Source: Paenibacillus sp. FSL R7-0345 (GTDB lineage Bacteria; Bacillota; Bacilli; Paenibacillales; Paenibacillaceae). Taken from it: DNA of 64,000 nucleotides. Position numbers and translations under genes: made by a program. The stretch covers positions 5,922,001 through 5,986,000 of the forward strand of contig NZ_CP152002.1 in NCBI RefSeq assembly GCF_038595055.1, written 5' to 3'. Shown here one piece after another: positions 17,450-24,410 of this stretch (position 1 is its first letter; each line of letters starts with the position of its first letter). The notes under the pieces were generated by a model. It was given only the letters and a program-made list of their open reading frames with translations. It ran no database searches and was not told where the DNA came from.

Positions 17450-18909
17450 ATATGACCATCGATTTAACCCGTTTTGTATCCGAAGCCATTGAGCGTAAAA
17501 AAGAAGTGTTCACTTCAGCCAGCGACCAGATCTGGGGCTTCGCGGAAACGCGTTTTGATGAATACCAGTCAGCCGGTGTACTAATCCGGGCACTTGAGGC
17601 CGAAGGCTTCAGTATTGAAAAGGGAGTGGCCGGACTTGCGACAGGCTTTATAGCCTCGTTCCGCGCAGGCTCTGGGGGTCCTGTTATTGCACTGCTAGGC
17701 GAATATGACGCTCTGGCCGACCTGAGCCAGGAGTCAGGTCTCAGCGAATACCGGCCGGTCCAGCCGCGCGGTAACGGCCACGGCTGCGGCCATAATCTGC
17801 TGGGCGTAGGCGCGCTCGCCGCCGCCGTCGCCGTCAAGGATTATATGGCCGGGCATCCGGAAACAGCCGGCGAAGTGCGCTTCTACGGCTGCCCCGCCGA
17901 GGAAAGCGGCTACGGCAAGACCTATCTGGCCCGCGAGGGTTATTTCAGGGATGTGGATGCTGCCTTCACCTGGCATCCGCATGCTATGAACGCAGTGATG
18001 CACGGCAGCTCGAACGCCGTTATCCATGCCTCTTTCTCTTTCAAGGGAATCAGCGCACATGCGGCCGCCGCCCCGCATTTGGGCCGCAGCGCACTGGACG
18101 CCGTCGAGCTGATGAACATCGGTGCCAATTACATGCGTGAGCATATGCTCGACCAGGCCCGCCTGCATTATGCCATTACGAATGCGGGCGGCTTTGCCCC
18201 GAATGTGGTCCAGGCTGACGCGGAAGTGACCTATCTGGTACGGGCACCGAAATCGGCACAGGTCCGCGACCTGTTCGCCCGGCTGGTCAAGGTCGCTGAA
18301 GGCGCCGCTCTGATGACCGGCACGCAGATGCAATTCCGTTATGAGGGGGCCTGCGCCAACCTGATTCCTAACAGCACATTGGAGCGGGTACTGTTCAAGC
18401 ATCTTAACGCTCTGGATGCTCCAGCTTACAGTGAAGAGGAATACGCTTTTGCCAAAGCGATTTACGAAACCTTGCCCGAGAGCAACAAACAGGAAGCGGC
18501 GGCGATGGTCGGTCCCAAGCTGGCGCCTCTGCTTGCCGAGCGGCCGCTGAGCACCTTCATCGTTCCTTATTCGGACGAGAAGGAAATGTTCATGGGCGGA
18601 TCGACCGATGTCGCCGACGTGAGCTGGAACGTGCCAACCGCCCAATGCGGAGCAGCCACAATGGCATTCGGAACCCCGCTGCATGCCTGGCAGACAGTGG
18701 CCCAGGGCAAAGCATCCTACGCACACAAAGGCATGCTGCTGGCGGCCAAGGCCATGGCAGCTGCAGCTATCGAGACGCTTCTGCATCCCGAGCTCGTGGC
18801 GAAGGCGCAAGCCGAGCTCAAGGAGCGGCTCGGGGGTGAGGTCTACGACTGCCTCGTACCTGCAGACGTGCACCCTCCCAAGACAGGGGCGGCTGAGCTT
18901 GCGGTTTAG
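17446..18909 (+). CDS. M20 family amidohydrolase, AbgB-like
   Basis: 487 residues of the M20D peptidase/aminoacylase family. Metal-ligand motifs are visible: GNGHGCGHNLLG near residue 108, CPAEESGYGKTY near 150 and WHPHAMN near 176, plus the dimerisation-domain segment FKGISAHAAAAPHLGRSALD. The family cleaves amide bonds of N-acylated amino acids or p-aminobenzoyl-glutamate. ATG 17446 lies 9 nt after GAGGTG; GTG 17434 overlaps the binding site itself. The following genes code for serine dehydratase, so an acylated or amide-linked serine compound is an attractive substrate, but this is inference. Confidence 0.88.
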   Translation: MNMTIDLTRFVSEAIERKKEVFTSASDQIWGFAETRFDEYQSAGVLIRALEAEGFSIEKGVAGLATGFIASFRAGSGGPVIALLGEYDALADLSQESGLSEYRPVQPRGNGHGCGHNLLGVGALAAAVAVKDYMAGHPETAGEVRFYGCPAEESGYGKTYLAREGYFRDVDAAFTWHPHAMNAVMHGSSNAVIHASFSFKGISAHAAAAPHLGRSALDAVELMNIGANYMREHMLDQARLHYAITNAGGFAPNVVQADAEVTYLVRAPKSAQVRDLFARLVKVAEGAALMTGTQMQFRYEGACANLIPNSTLERVLFKHLNALDAPAYSEEEYAFAKAIYETLPESNKQEAAAMVGPKLAPLLAERPLSTFIVPYSDEKEMFMGGSTDVADVSWNVPTAQCGAATMAFGTPLHAWQTVAQGKASYAHKGMLLAAKAMAAAAIETLLHPELVAKAQAELKERLGGEVYDCLVPADVHPPKTGAAELAV

Positions 18910-19567
18910 AGATGTATTCTCGATCATCGGCCCGGCCATGGTCGGGCCCTCCAGCTCCCACACGGCCGGCGCTGCCCGGATTGGACGCGTGGCCCGGCAG
19001 ATGTTCGGAGAATGTCCGGGCTCAGCCGATATTCAGCTGTATGGCTCCTTTGCCGCCACCTACCGCGGCCACGGAACGGATACAGCACTTGTAGGGGGCC
19101 TGCTGGATATGACAACCGATGACCCCCGGCTGCCGGATGCCTTTGCGCATGCCGAAGCTGCCGGGATGACCATCAGTATCCGGCCCGGTAAAGGGCTCTA
19201 CCCGCATCCCAATACAGCCGAGCTGACGCTGGTTAATGCTGCCGGAGACCATACCTTCACGCTGACCGGCACATCGATCGGCGGCGGAAATATTGAAATT
19301 GTCAGGATCAATGGCTTCAGCCTGAAGCTGACCGCTGCTTATCCGACCGTTATTATCCGCCATTTTGACGAGCCTGGCGTCATTGCCATAGTCAGCGCTT
19401 TACTTGTGGACAGCGGCATTAACATCGCACGCATGGCTGTTGACCGCCAGAGCAGGCGCGGCGAAGCTATGATGGTTATGGAGTGCGACGCAATGCTTGA
19501 CCGTGATCTTACAGACCGGATTTCACGGCTCCCCGGTGTACAGAAAATCAGCCTGTTAGCAATGTAA
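18899..19567 (+). CDS. sdaAB: L-serine dehydratase, beta subunit
   Basis: 222 residues, the usual length for the separate beta subunit of Firmicutes. It starts LRFRDVFSIIGPAMVGPSSS, near-identical to known SdaAB N-termini, so TTG 18899 is the start; this overlaps the M20 stop by 11 nt. The C-terminal part (HFDEPGVIAIVSALLVDSGI) is an ACT domain that may sense serine. Together with SdaAA it turns L-serine into pyruvate and ammonia in the cytosol. Confidence 0.95.
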   Translation: MRFRDVFSIIGPAMVGPSSSHTAGAARIGRVARQMFGECPGSADIQLYGSFAATYRGHGTDTALVGGLLDMTTDDPRLPDAFAHAEAAGMTISIRPGKGLYPHPNTAELTLVNAAGDHTFTLTGTSIGGGNIEIVRINGFSLKLTAAYPTVIIRHFDEPGVIAIVSALLVDSGINIARMAVDRQSRRGEAMMVMECDAMLDRDLTDRISRLPGVQKISLLAM

Positions 19568-19608
19568 ACAGCACAGCCTTCCAAATTGAAGCGAAAAGGA
19601 GCGGCATC

Positions 19609-20487
19609 ATGAACTTTCGGACTTTAAAAGAGCTTGCCGGATTAGCGGAAGCCCGTTCCATTACCCTGGGCGAGCTGATGCTGGATGAGCAGTGCCAGGA
19701 ATCAGGCGAGGACAGGGACAGCGTGTTCCGGCAGATGTTTGAATATTATCAAATTATGAAAACGGCAGTGGAGCAGGGAATCCTGACCGATACCGTATCC
19801 AAAAGCGGTCTAACCGGCGGCGACGCACGCCGGATGGCGGCTTACCGGGAGCAAAGCCCATCCCTGCTGGGAGAGCATGCCAGCCTGGCCATGACTTACG
19901 CCCTGGCCGTTTCTGAAGTGAATGCCTCCATGGGCCGGATTATTGCATCACCAACTGCGGGGTCCTGCGGGATAATCCCCGGCGTGCTGATCAGTAGCCA
20001 GGAGCGGTTCGGCTGGAGCGACGACCAGATGGTGTACGGACTGTTTGCAGCTGGTGCCATCGGCTATGTTATCGCTAATAATTCCTTCATCTCCGGCGCC
20101 GAAGGCGGCTGCCAGGCAGAGGTCGGGTCAGCCATCAGCATGGCTGCCGGAGCGCTTGTAGACATTAGAGGCGGTACCCCGGCGCAGGCGATCCACGCCG
20201 TCGGGCTCGCCCTGAAAAATACGCTCGGCCTGATCTGCGACCCCGTCGCCGGCCTGGTTGAGATACCCTGCATCGTGCGCAACGGCTTCGGGGCCATTAC
20301 TGCACTTGGAGCCGCTGATATGGCGCTGGCCGGGGTGCGCAGTGTCATCCCGTCCGATGAGGTTATTCAGGTCATGCTGGAAGTAGGCTCGGCCATGCCC
20401 GAATCGCTGCGTGAGACCGCCGGCGGCGGGCTGGCCCAGACTCCGACCGGACGGCGGATTACCCGTGATTTGCAGCAGCGCTCCTGA
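19609..20487 (+). CDS. sdaAA: L-serine dehydratase, iron-sulfur alpha subunit
   Basis: 292 residues. Cluster cysteines are seen in GSCGIIPGVLIS, GGCQAEVGSA and GLICDPVAGLVEIPC, the pattern of the [4Fe-4S] serine dehydratase catalytic subunit. ATG 19609 follows AAAAGGAGCGGCATC. It ends the operon MFS-M20-sdaAB-sdaAA, before a strong hairpin. The placement in an inducible-looking catabolic operon, not alone, suggests a role beyond housekeeping serine turnover. Confidence 0.95.
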   Translation: MNFRTLKELAGLAEARSITLGELMLDEQCQESGEDRDSVFRQMFEYYQIMKTAVEQGILTDTVSKSGLTGGDARRMAAYREQSPSLLGEHASLAMTYALAVSEVNASMGRIIASPTAGSCGIIPGVLISSQERFGWSDDQMVYGLFAAGAIGYVIANNSFISGAEGGCQAEVGSAISMAAGALVDIRGGTPAQAIHAVGLALKNTLGLICDPVAGLVEIPCIVRNGFGAITALGAADMALAGVRSVIPSDEVIQVMLEVGSAMPESLRETAGGGLAQTPTGRRITRDLQQRS

Positions 20488-20508
20488 CCTCGTAAATTGC
20501 ATTACAAA

Positions 20509-20559
20509 AACACCTTCAAGCAGATACCACCCGTTAAGAGGAGGCGGCCTGAAGGTGTT
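20509..20559. terminator. Bidirectional terminator between sdaAA and kimA
   Basis: AACACCTTCA and TGAAGGTGTT are exact complements flanking a GC-rich loop, with TTTT on the plus side and AAAA before it (TTTT on the minus side). It serves both convergent genes. Confidence 0.75.
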
Positions 20560-20565
20560 TTCCGG

Positions 20566-22392
20566 TTATTTTTTCAAATGATAGGGCACTGTAGTAATAA
20601 TTACATTTCTGCGGTACAGCAGATGCGTACGGATCAGCAGACTGGACTGGTTATGCAGAATGTTATGCCAGCCTTTCTTGGGAATGAACTGCGGCACGAT
20701 CACCGTCACCTGGTAATGCGATTCGTTCGCCTTGCGCTGGACGGTATCAATAAACTTGATCAAGGGATGGATGATGCTGCGGTACGGTGAGTACAGCGAC
20801 ACCAGCCTTACCTCAGGGTGGAACTTTTTCCACTTCTCTTCAAAAGCATGCTCTTCTTCCCGTTCAAAAGGCACATGCACCGCAATAATCTGGCTGGCAG
20901 ACAGCGACTGTGCATAGCGCAGCGAGTTCTCTACGACATGTGTAATCCCGGCCACCGGCAGGATAATGACATTCCCTTCAATCGCCAGCGGTTCCTCTTC
21001 ACAGGTGGAGAGGCGCAGCTGGTCGGCCACAGTCTCATAATGCTTGCGGATCCGGTAAAAGAGCAGAATAATCAGCGGCAGGAAAACCAGCACCGGCCAC
21101 ACCTGCGGGAACTTGGTCAGGAAGAACACGATCGTAACCACGAAGCTGATCAGCGCCCCGGTTGTGTTAATCGCCAGCTTGCCTGCCCAGCCCTGCGGTT
21201 TTTCACGGATCCATTTGATCATCATCCCGGTCTGGGACAGGGTAAATGGAATGAATACACCGACCGCGTACAACGGAATCAAATGCTCCGTGCGGCCCTC
21301 GAAGGCAATGATCAGAATGATCGACAGAATTCCCAGGCTGAGAATACCGTTGGAATAGCCGAGCCGGTCACCGCGGACGGTGAACATTCTCGGAATAAAT
21401 TTATCTTTTGCCAAATTAACCGCCAGCAGCGGAAAAGCCGAGTAGCCCGTATTGGCCGCCAAAACCAGAATGAGTGCCGTAGTCCCTTGTACGAAAAAAT
21501 ACATAACATTCCGGCCGAAGACCTGCTCGGCAATTTGCGAAACAACAGTGACCTGCTCATTCGGGATTACACCGTAGTAATACGCCAGAATGACAATACC
21601 AGCAAACAGCACCGCCAGCAGTATACCCATAGCTGCGAGCGTCTTGGCCGCATTGTTCGGGGCAGGCGCCTTAAAGTTGGGAATGGCATTGGATATGGCT
21701 TCGACCCCGGTCAGCGCCGAGCTCCCTGAAGCAAAGGCCCGCAGCAGCAGAAACAGGCTGATGCCTGCGACCGGCGTACCAATCGGGGTATGAAGCGCTG
21801 CCGGAACGTCGCCGGCCACAATCCGGAACAGGCCCACGCCGAGCATAATAAAGATCGCCAGCACGAACAGGTATACCGGATAAGCCAGAAATGACGCCGA
21901 TTCGGTAACCCCGCGCAAATTCAGGGTTGTAATCAGCAGTACAAACAGAATGGCTATGGGCACATTATACGGATGCAGACTGGGAAAAGCGGAAGTAATC
22001 GCATCCGTACCCGCTGATACACTCACCGCTACCGTCAGAATATAATCGACCAGCAGTGAGCCCCCGGCAATCAGCCCCGGATATTTGCCCAGATTCTCCT
22101 TGGACACAACATAAGCCCCGCCGCCTTGCGGGTAAGCAAAAATAATCTGCCTGTAGGATAAGATTAGTGCAGTCAGCAGTACAAGCACCCCGACAGCAAT
22201 GGGGATGGAATACCAAAAAGCCGCAGCACTGATCGTTACCAGCACAAGCAGAATCTGCTCAGGTCCGTAAGCAACCGAGGATAAAGCGTCTGAGGAGAGA
22301 ATGGCCAGCGCCTTCGTCTTGTTCAGTTTCTGGTCGCCCAATTGCTCCGATTTCAGCGGCCGTCCGATCAGGAATCTTTTTACCGAGATCAT
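20566..22392 (-). CDS. kimA: High-affinity potassium uptake transporter KimA (YdaO-like)
   Basis: 608 residues, matching the length of B. subtilis KimA. Strongly conserved stretches: KALAILSSDALSSVAYGPEQ, YPQGGGAYVVSKENLG, LLVDYILTVAVSVSAGTDAI and the C-terminal NQSSLLIRTHLLYRRN and PYHLKK. It has about 12 membrane helices followed by a cytosolic domain that binds c-di-AMP in the family. ATG 22392 is chosen (MISVKRFLIGRPLK) since AGGTGAGG lies just upstream and this aligns with KimA; upstream in-frame ATGs to 22455 are in the leader. The usual c-di-AMP riboswitch is not seen ahead of it. Confidence 0.94.
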   Translation of the reverse strand: MISVKRFLIGRPLKSEQLGDQKLNKTKALAILSSDALSSVAYGPEQILLVLVTISAAAFWYSIPIAVGVLVLLTALILSYRQIIFAYPQGGGAYVVSKENLGKYPGLIAGGSLLVDYILTVAVSVSAGTDAITSAFPSLHPYNVPIAILFVLLITTLNLRGVTESASFLAYPVYLFVLAIFIMLGVGLFRIVAGDVPAALHTPIGTPVAGISLFLLLRAFASGSSALTGVEAISNAIPNFKAPAPNNAAKTLAAMGILLAVLFAGIVILAYYYGVIPNEQVTVVSQIAEQVFGRNVMYFFVQGTTALILVLAANTGYSAFPLLAVNLAKDKFIPRMFTVRGDRLGYSNGILSLGILSIILIIAFEGRTEHLIPLYAVGVFIPFTLSQTGMMIKWIREKPQGWAGKLAINTTGALISFVVTIVFFLTKFPQVWPVLVFLPLIILLFYRIRKHYETVADQLRLSTCEEEPLAIEGNVIILPVAGITHVVENSLRYAQSLSASQIIAVHVPFEREEEHAFEEKWKKFHPEVRLVSLYSPYRSIIHPLIKFIDTVQRKANESHYQVTVIVPQFIPKKGWHNILHNQSSLLIRTHLLYRRNVIITTVPYHLKK

Positions 22393-22460
22393 CGTCTGCC
22401 TCACCTGACTTTTTTTTAAAGTTATATTACCCATGGAAGCCATCATTAAATTCAATCCAT

Positions 22461-22489
22461 AATATACATTTCCCCATCAGGTTAAGCAA
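22461..22489 (-). promoter_or_regulatory. kimA promoter
   Basis: Minus-strand -35 TTGCTT (22484-22489) and -10 TATATT (22461-22466) with a 17 bp spacer. Transcription would begin near 22453, leaving a leader of about 60 nt. Confidence 0.6.
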
Positions 22490-22530
22490 CAGATTTCATT
22501 CGGGACAAGCCCGCGCTTCTCCGGCAAAAA

Positions 22531-22575
22531 AACCTGCAGTGCACAGCCCGGTATGGGAGCGGTGGATTGCAGGTT
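22531..22575. terminator. Bidirectional terminator hairpin downstream of the MarR gene
   Basis: AACCTGCA (22531-22538) and TGCAGGTT (22568-22575) pair; the plus side is followed by TTT and the minus side by TTTTTTTGCC. On the minus strand it ends the MarR transcript before the kimA promoter. Confidence 0.65.
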
Positions 22576-22637
22576 TTTCAGGCGGGCATAAGCCCAGCAT
22601 AAGCTATCACTATCGCTGTAATCGTTCCGTTTCACCT

Positions 22638-22773
22638 TCTAACGGACATCAGCGGCGTTATTCGCGGTAATTGGGGCAGTTTTGCAGTTTTTCGCTGAAA
22701 TAACGCCTCACAGGTCCGTTAGAATTCTAAAGTGACCATTTTGGAAGCAATAGCGTCTCCTGAGTCCGTTAGA
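22638..22773. repeat. Second cluster of CTAACGGA repeats, one forward and two reverse
   Basis: Forward copy 22638-22663 (TCTAACGGACATCAGCGGCG); reverse copies 22697-22723 and 22747-22773 (GCGTCTCCTGAGTCCGTTAG). Copies 22638 and 22697 face each other and would form a hairpin of about 25 bp with a 33 nt loop. Same family as 7771-7957. The rest of the 22393-22853 gap holds only the kimA promoter and a terminator. Confidence 0.8.
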
Positions 22774-22853
22774 ATTACAGGGGGACCTGCGTTGTCGCAA
22801 ATGAACCTAAACAGAGTGAAAATAGCAGCGGCTACCTGTAACTTCTGTTCCCC

Positions 22854-23270
22854 CTACAGCCAGTCCTCCGCCAGCAGCTGCTTCAGCAGTTTAACCTGAT
22901 CCCCGCCGATTCTGGCGGCAATCTCCTGCTCAATTGTCTGCTTGATCTCCAGCATTCTGTCGCACACCTTCTGTCCTTCCGGAGTCAGCGTTATATATTT
23001 GTCGCGGCTGTTCCCCTCCACCTGGACGGTCTCGACATAACCACGCTCCAGCAGGGCATTGATCACCTTTTGCGCCCCCTGACGGGAAATGCTGATCCGC
23101 CGGCTGATGTCCGAGATAGACAGCCTGCCGTGCAGCTCAAGCTTGGCCAGAATATGCGTCTCTGTATGGTTCAGCGGATCTCCGCTGCTGCTGCTTACTT
23201 TTTCACGTAATACTTTATGCTTCTCACTGACCAAATCTATCAGATTTAAGCCGAGGATATATTCCTTCAT
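22854..23270 (-). CDS. MarR-family transcriptional regulator
   Basis: 138 residues. Winged-helix core: HTETHILAKLELHGRLSISD, ISRRISISRQGAQKVINALL and RGYVETVQVEGNSRDKYITL. ATG 23270 follows GGAGGCCTTTTG; longer upstream frames run through the operator and are not real. The gene is divergent from the DUF2798 gene, and a perfect 31 bp operator-like palindrome lies in the gap, so it very likely represses both itself and that operon. The ligand is unknown. Confidence 0.9.
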   Translation of the reverse strand: MKEYILGLNLIDLVSEKHKVLREKVSSSSGDPLNHTETHILAKLELHGRLSISDISRRISISRQGAQKVINALLERGYVETVQVEGNSRDKYITLTPEGQKVCDRMLEIKQTIEQEIAARIGGDQVKLLKQLLAEDWL

Positions 23271-23320
23271 CAAAAGGCCTCCAGTTATCAGAATACAATT
23301 CCCAGTTTGAACGTTCATCA

Positions 23321-23351
23321 GGATTATTGTCAACTTGGTTGACAATAATCC
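23321..23351. promoter_or_regulatory. Perfect MarR-type operator palindrome
   Basis: GGATTATTGTCAAC and GTTGACAATAATCC are exact complements around TTG. The right arm contains the -35 box of the 23409 gene, so binding would block that promoter directly. Confidence 0.85.
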
Positions 23352-23367
23352 GCCCCACTGCTAATAT
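23339..23367 (+). promoter_or_regulatory. Promoter of the DUF2798 operon
   Basis: Consensus -35 TTGACA (23339-23344), 17 bp spacer, -10 TAATAT (23362-23367), about 40 nt before ATG 23409. The -35 lies in the MarR palindrome. Confidence 0.8.
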
Positions 23368-23408
23368 GAGTGAAGCATAAAAAACCTAAAGCTAAGGGAG
23401 TTTGAATA

Positions 23409-23882
23409 ATGGGCAGAAATAAAAAGGAAGCATTGGTCTTCACAAGTATGACGTGCTTCCTGATGGTCGTCGGAATGAGCTTTTATAATGTAATCATATC
23501 GATTGGCGCAACAAATGAAGTCTTTCTTCAGGTTGCAGTCGGCCTGCTGCCGGCGCTTGCAGTCGCACTCGTGCTGGATATTTTTGTGGTCAGCAAAATC
23601 GCCAAAGGGCTGGCGTTCAAGCTGCTTAAGCCATCCGATCCTGTTATCAAAAAAGTACTGACCATCTCGTCCTTTATGGTTTGCGGTATGGTCCTCTGCA
23701 TGTCCCTATATGGCACACTAGCACACTACGGTTTCGGAGACAACTTCTTCCGTCATTATCTGTCGATACTCGGATTGAATTTCATCTGTGCGCTGCCGCT
23801 GCAGCTGCTGGTTGTCGGTCCGCTGGCCCGTTTCTTATTTACAAAAATCTATCCGGCGAAGGCAGCGGTGCAGAGCGTTTAG
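23409..23882 (+). CDS. DUF2798 membrane protein
   Basis: 157 residues with four predicted helices in two similar halves: FTSMTCFLMVVGMSFYNVII and ISSFMVCGMVLCMSLYGTLA begin each half, the usual duplication in DUF2798 proteins. ATG 23409 follows AAGGGAG. It is the first gene behind the MarR-controlled promoter. Function unknown; MarR control suggests stress or toxic-compound response, which is inference. Confidence 0.8.
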   Translation: MGRNKKEALVFTSMTCFLMVVGMSFYNVIISIGATNEVFLQVAVGLLPALAVALVLDIFVVSKIAKGLAFKLLKPSDPVIKKVLTISSFMVCGMVLCMSLYGTLAHYGFGDNFFRHYLSILGLNFICALPLQLLVVGPLARFLFTKIYPAKAAVQSV

Positions 23883-23950
23883 TCCTTGCTTGATTCAGTA
23901 GAGCTTTGGGTAATAATGGATAACAAACTGCTATGAAAGGATGTTGTGCC

Positions 23951-24319
23951 ATGCTTGCTAAAAAGGATGGTATCTCACTCTTCGCGCTAATCGCAGCCCT
24001 TATCCTTATTAATATTTTCGGCACAGAGCTTGAATCCAGCATGTGGGATAATTTCACTTTGATTGCGAATTGTTTTTTGGCTCAAGGTGTATTTATTACG
24101 CTGCTGAATGTGTTTAGAACAAGTAGCAGCCGTAAACCTTCTGTTGGACTGGTTTTACTGGCGCTGCTGACCGGGTTTATCACCGTTGTTCTTATTATCA
24201 CAGCCGAGACAACCCTGATGAATAAGCTGCTATTTTTGTTTATCCAGGCTATGATTACCTATGCCGAAGCTTACCTGCTGCGCAAGGAGCTTAAAGGAGA
24301 GGACGGACGGCAGATCTAA
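23951..24319 (+). CDS. Small four-helix membrane protein of unknown function
   Basis: About 122 residues with four hydrophobic segments (FALIAALILINIFG, LIANCFLAQGVFITLL, LVLLALLTGFITVVLIITA, LLFLFIQAMITYAEAYLL) and a charged tail. ATG 23951 follows GAAAGGATG at 8-10 nt; the ATG at 23933 lacks a binding site. It lies 68 bp after the DUF2798 gene in the same direction and is probably co-transcribed under the MarR regulator. I do not recognise the family with certainty. Confidence 0.65.
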   Translation: MLAKKDGISLFALIAALILINIFGTELESSMWDNFTLIANCFLAQGVFITLLNVFRTSSSRKPSVGLVLLALLTGFITVVLIITAETTLMNKLLFLFIQAMITYAEAYLLRKELKGEDGRQI

Positions 24320-24357
24320 AGGAACACACCGATCAAGTAAGCCTGCCTCAACATACA

Positions 24358-24394
24358 AGCAGTCCCGGTGCTATGCATTCGCACCGGGACTGCT
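24358..24394. terminator. Bidirectional terminator
   Basis: AGCAGTCCCGGTGC and GCACCGGGACTGCT are exact 14 bp arms with a 9 nt loop, followed by TTATT on the plus strand. It ends the membrane-protein operon and the convergent levanase gene. Confidence 0.8.
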
Positions 24395-24410
24395 TTATTG
24401 TTTAAGCCGT

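Noticed and set aside
17734..18963. 409-codon open frame opposite the M20 gene
   Set aside because: It is antisense to a clear M20 enzyme and shows no motifs; typical of high-GC coding DNA.
22393..22530. c-di-AMP riboswitch before kimA
   Set aside because: The conserved blocks of the ydaO-yuaA motif were looked for and not seen, and the leader is too short.
23272..23345. Upstream extension of the MarR gene to 23345
   Set aside because: It would make the operator palindrome part of the coding region; ATG 23270 has GGAGG at good spacing.
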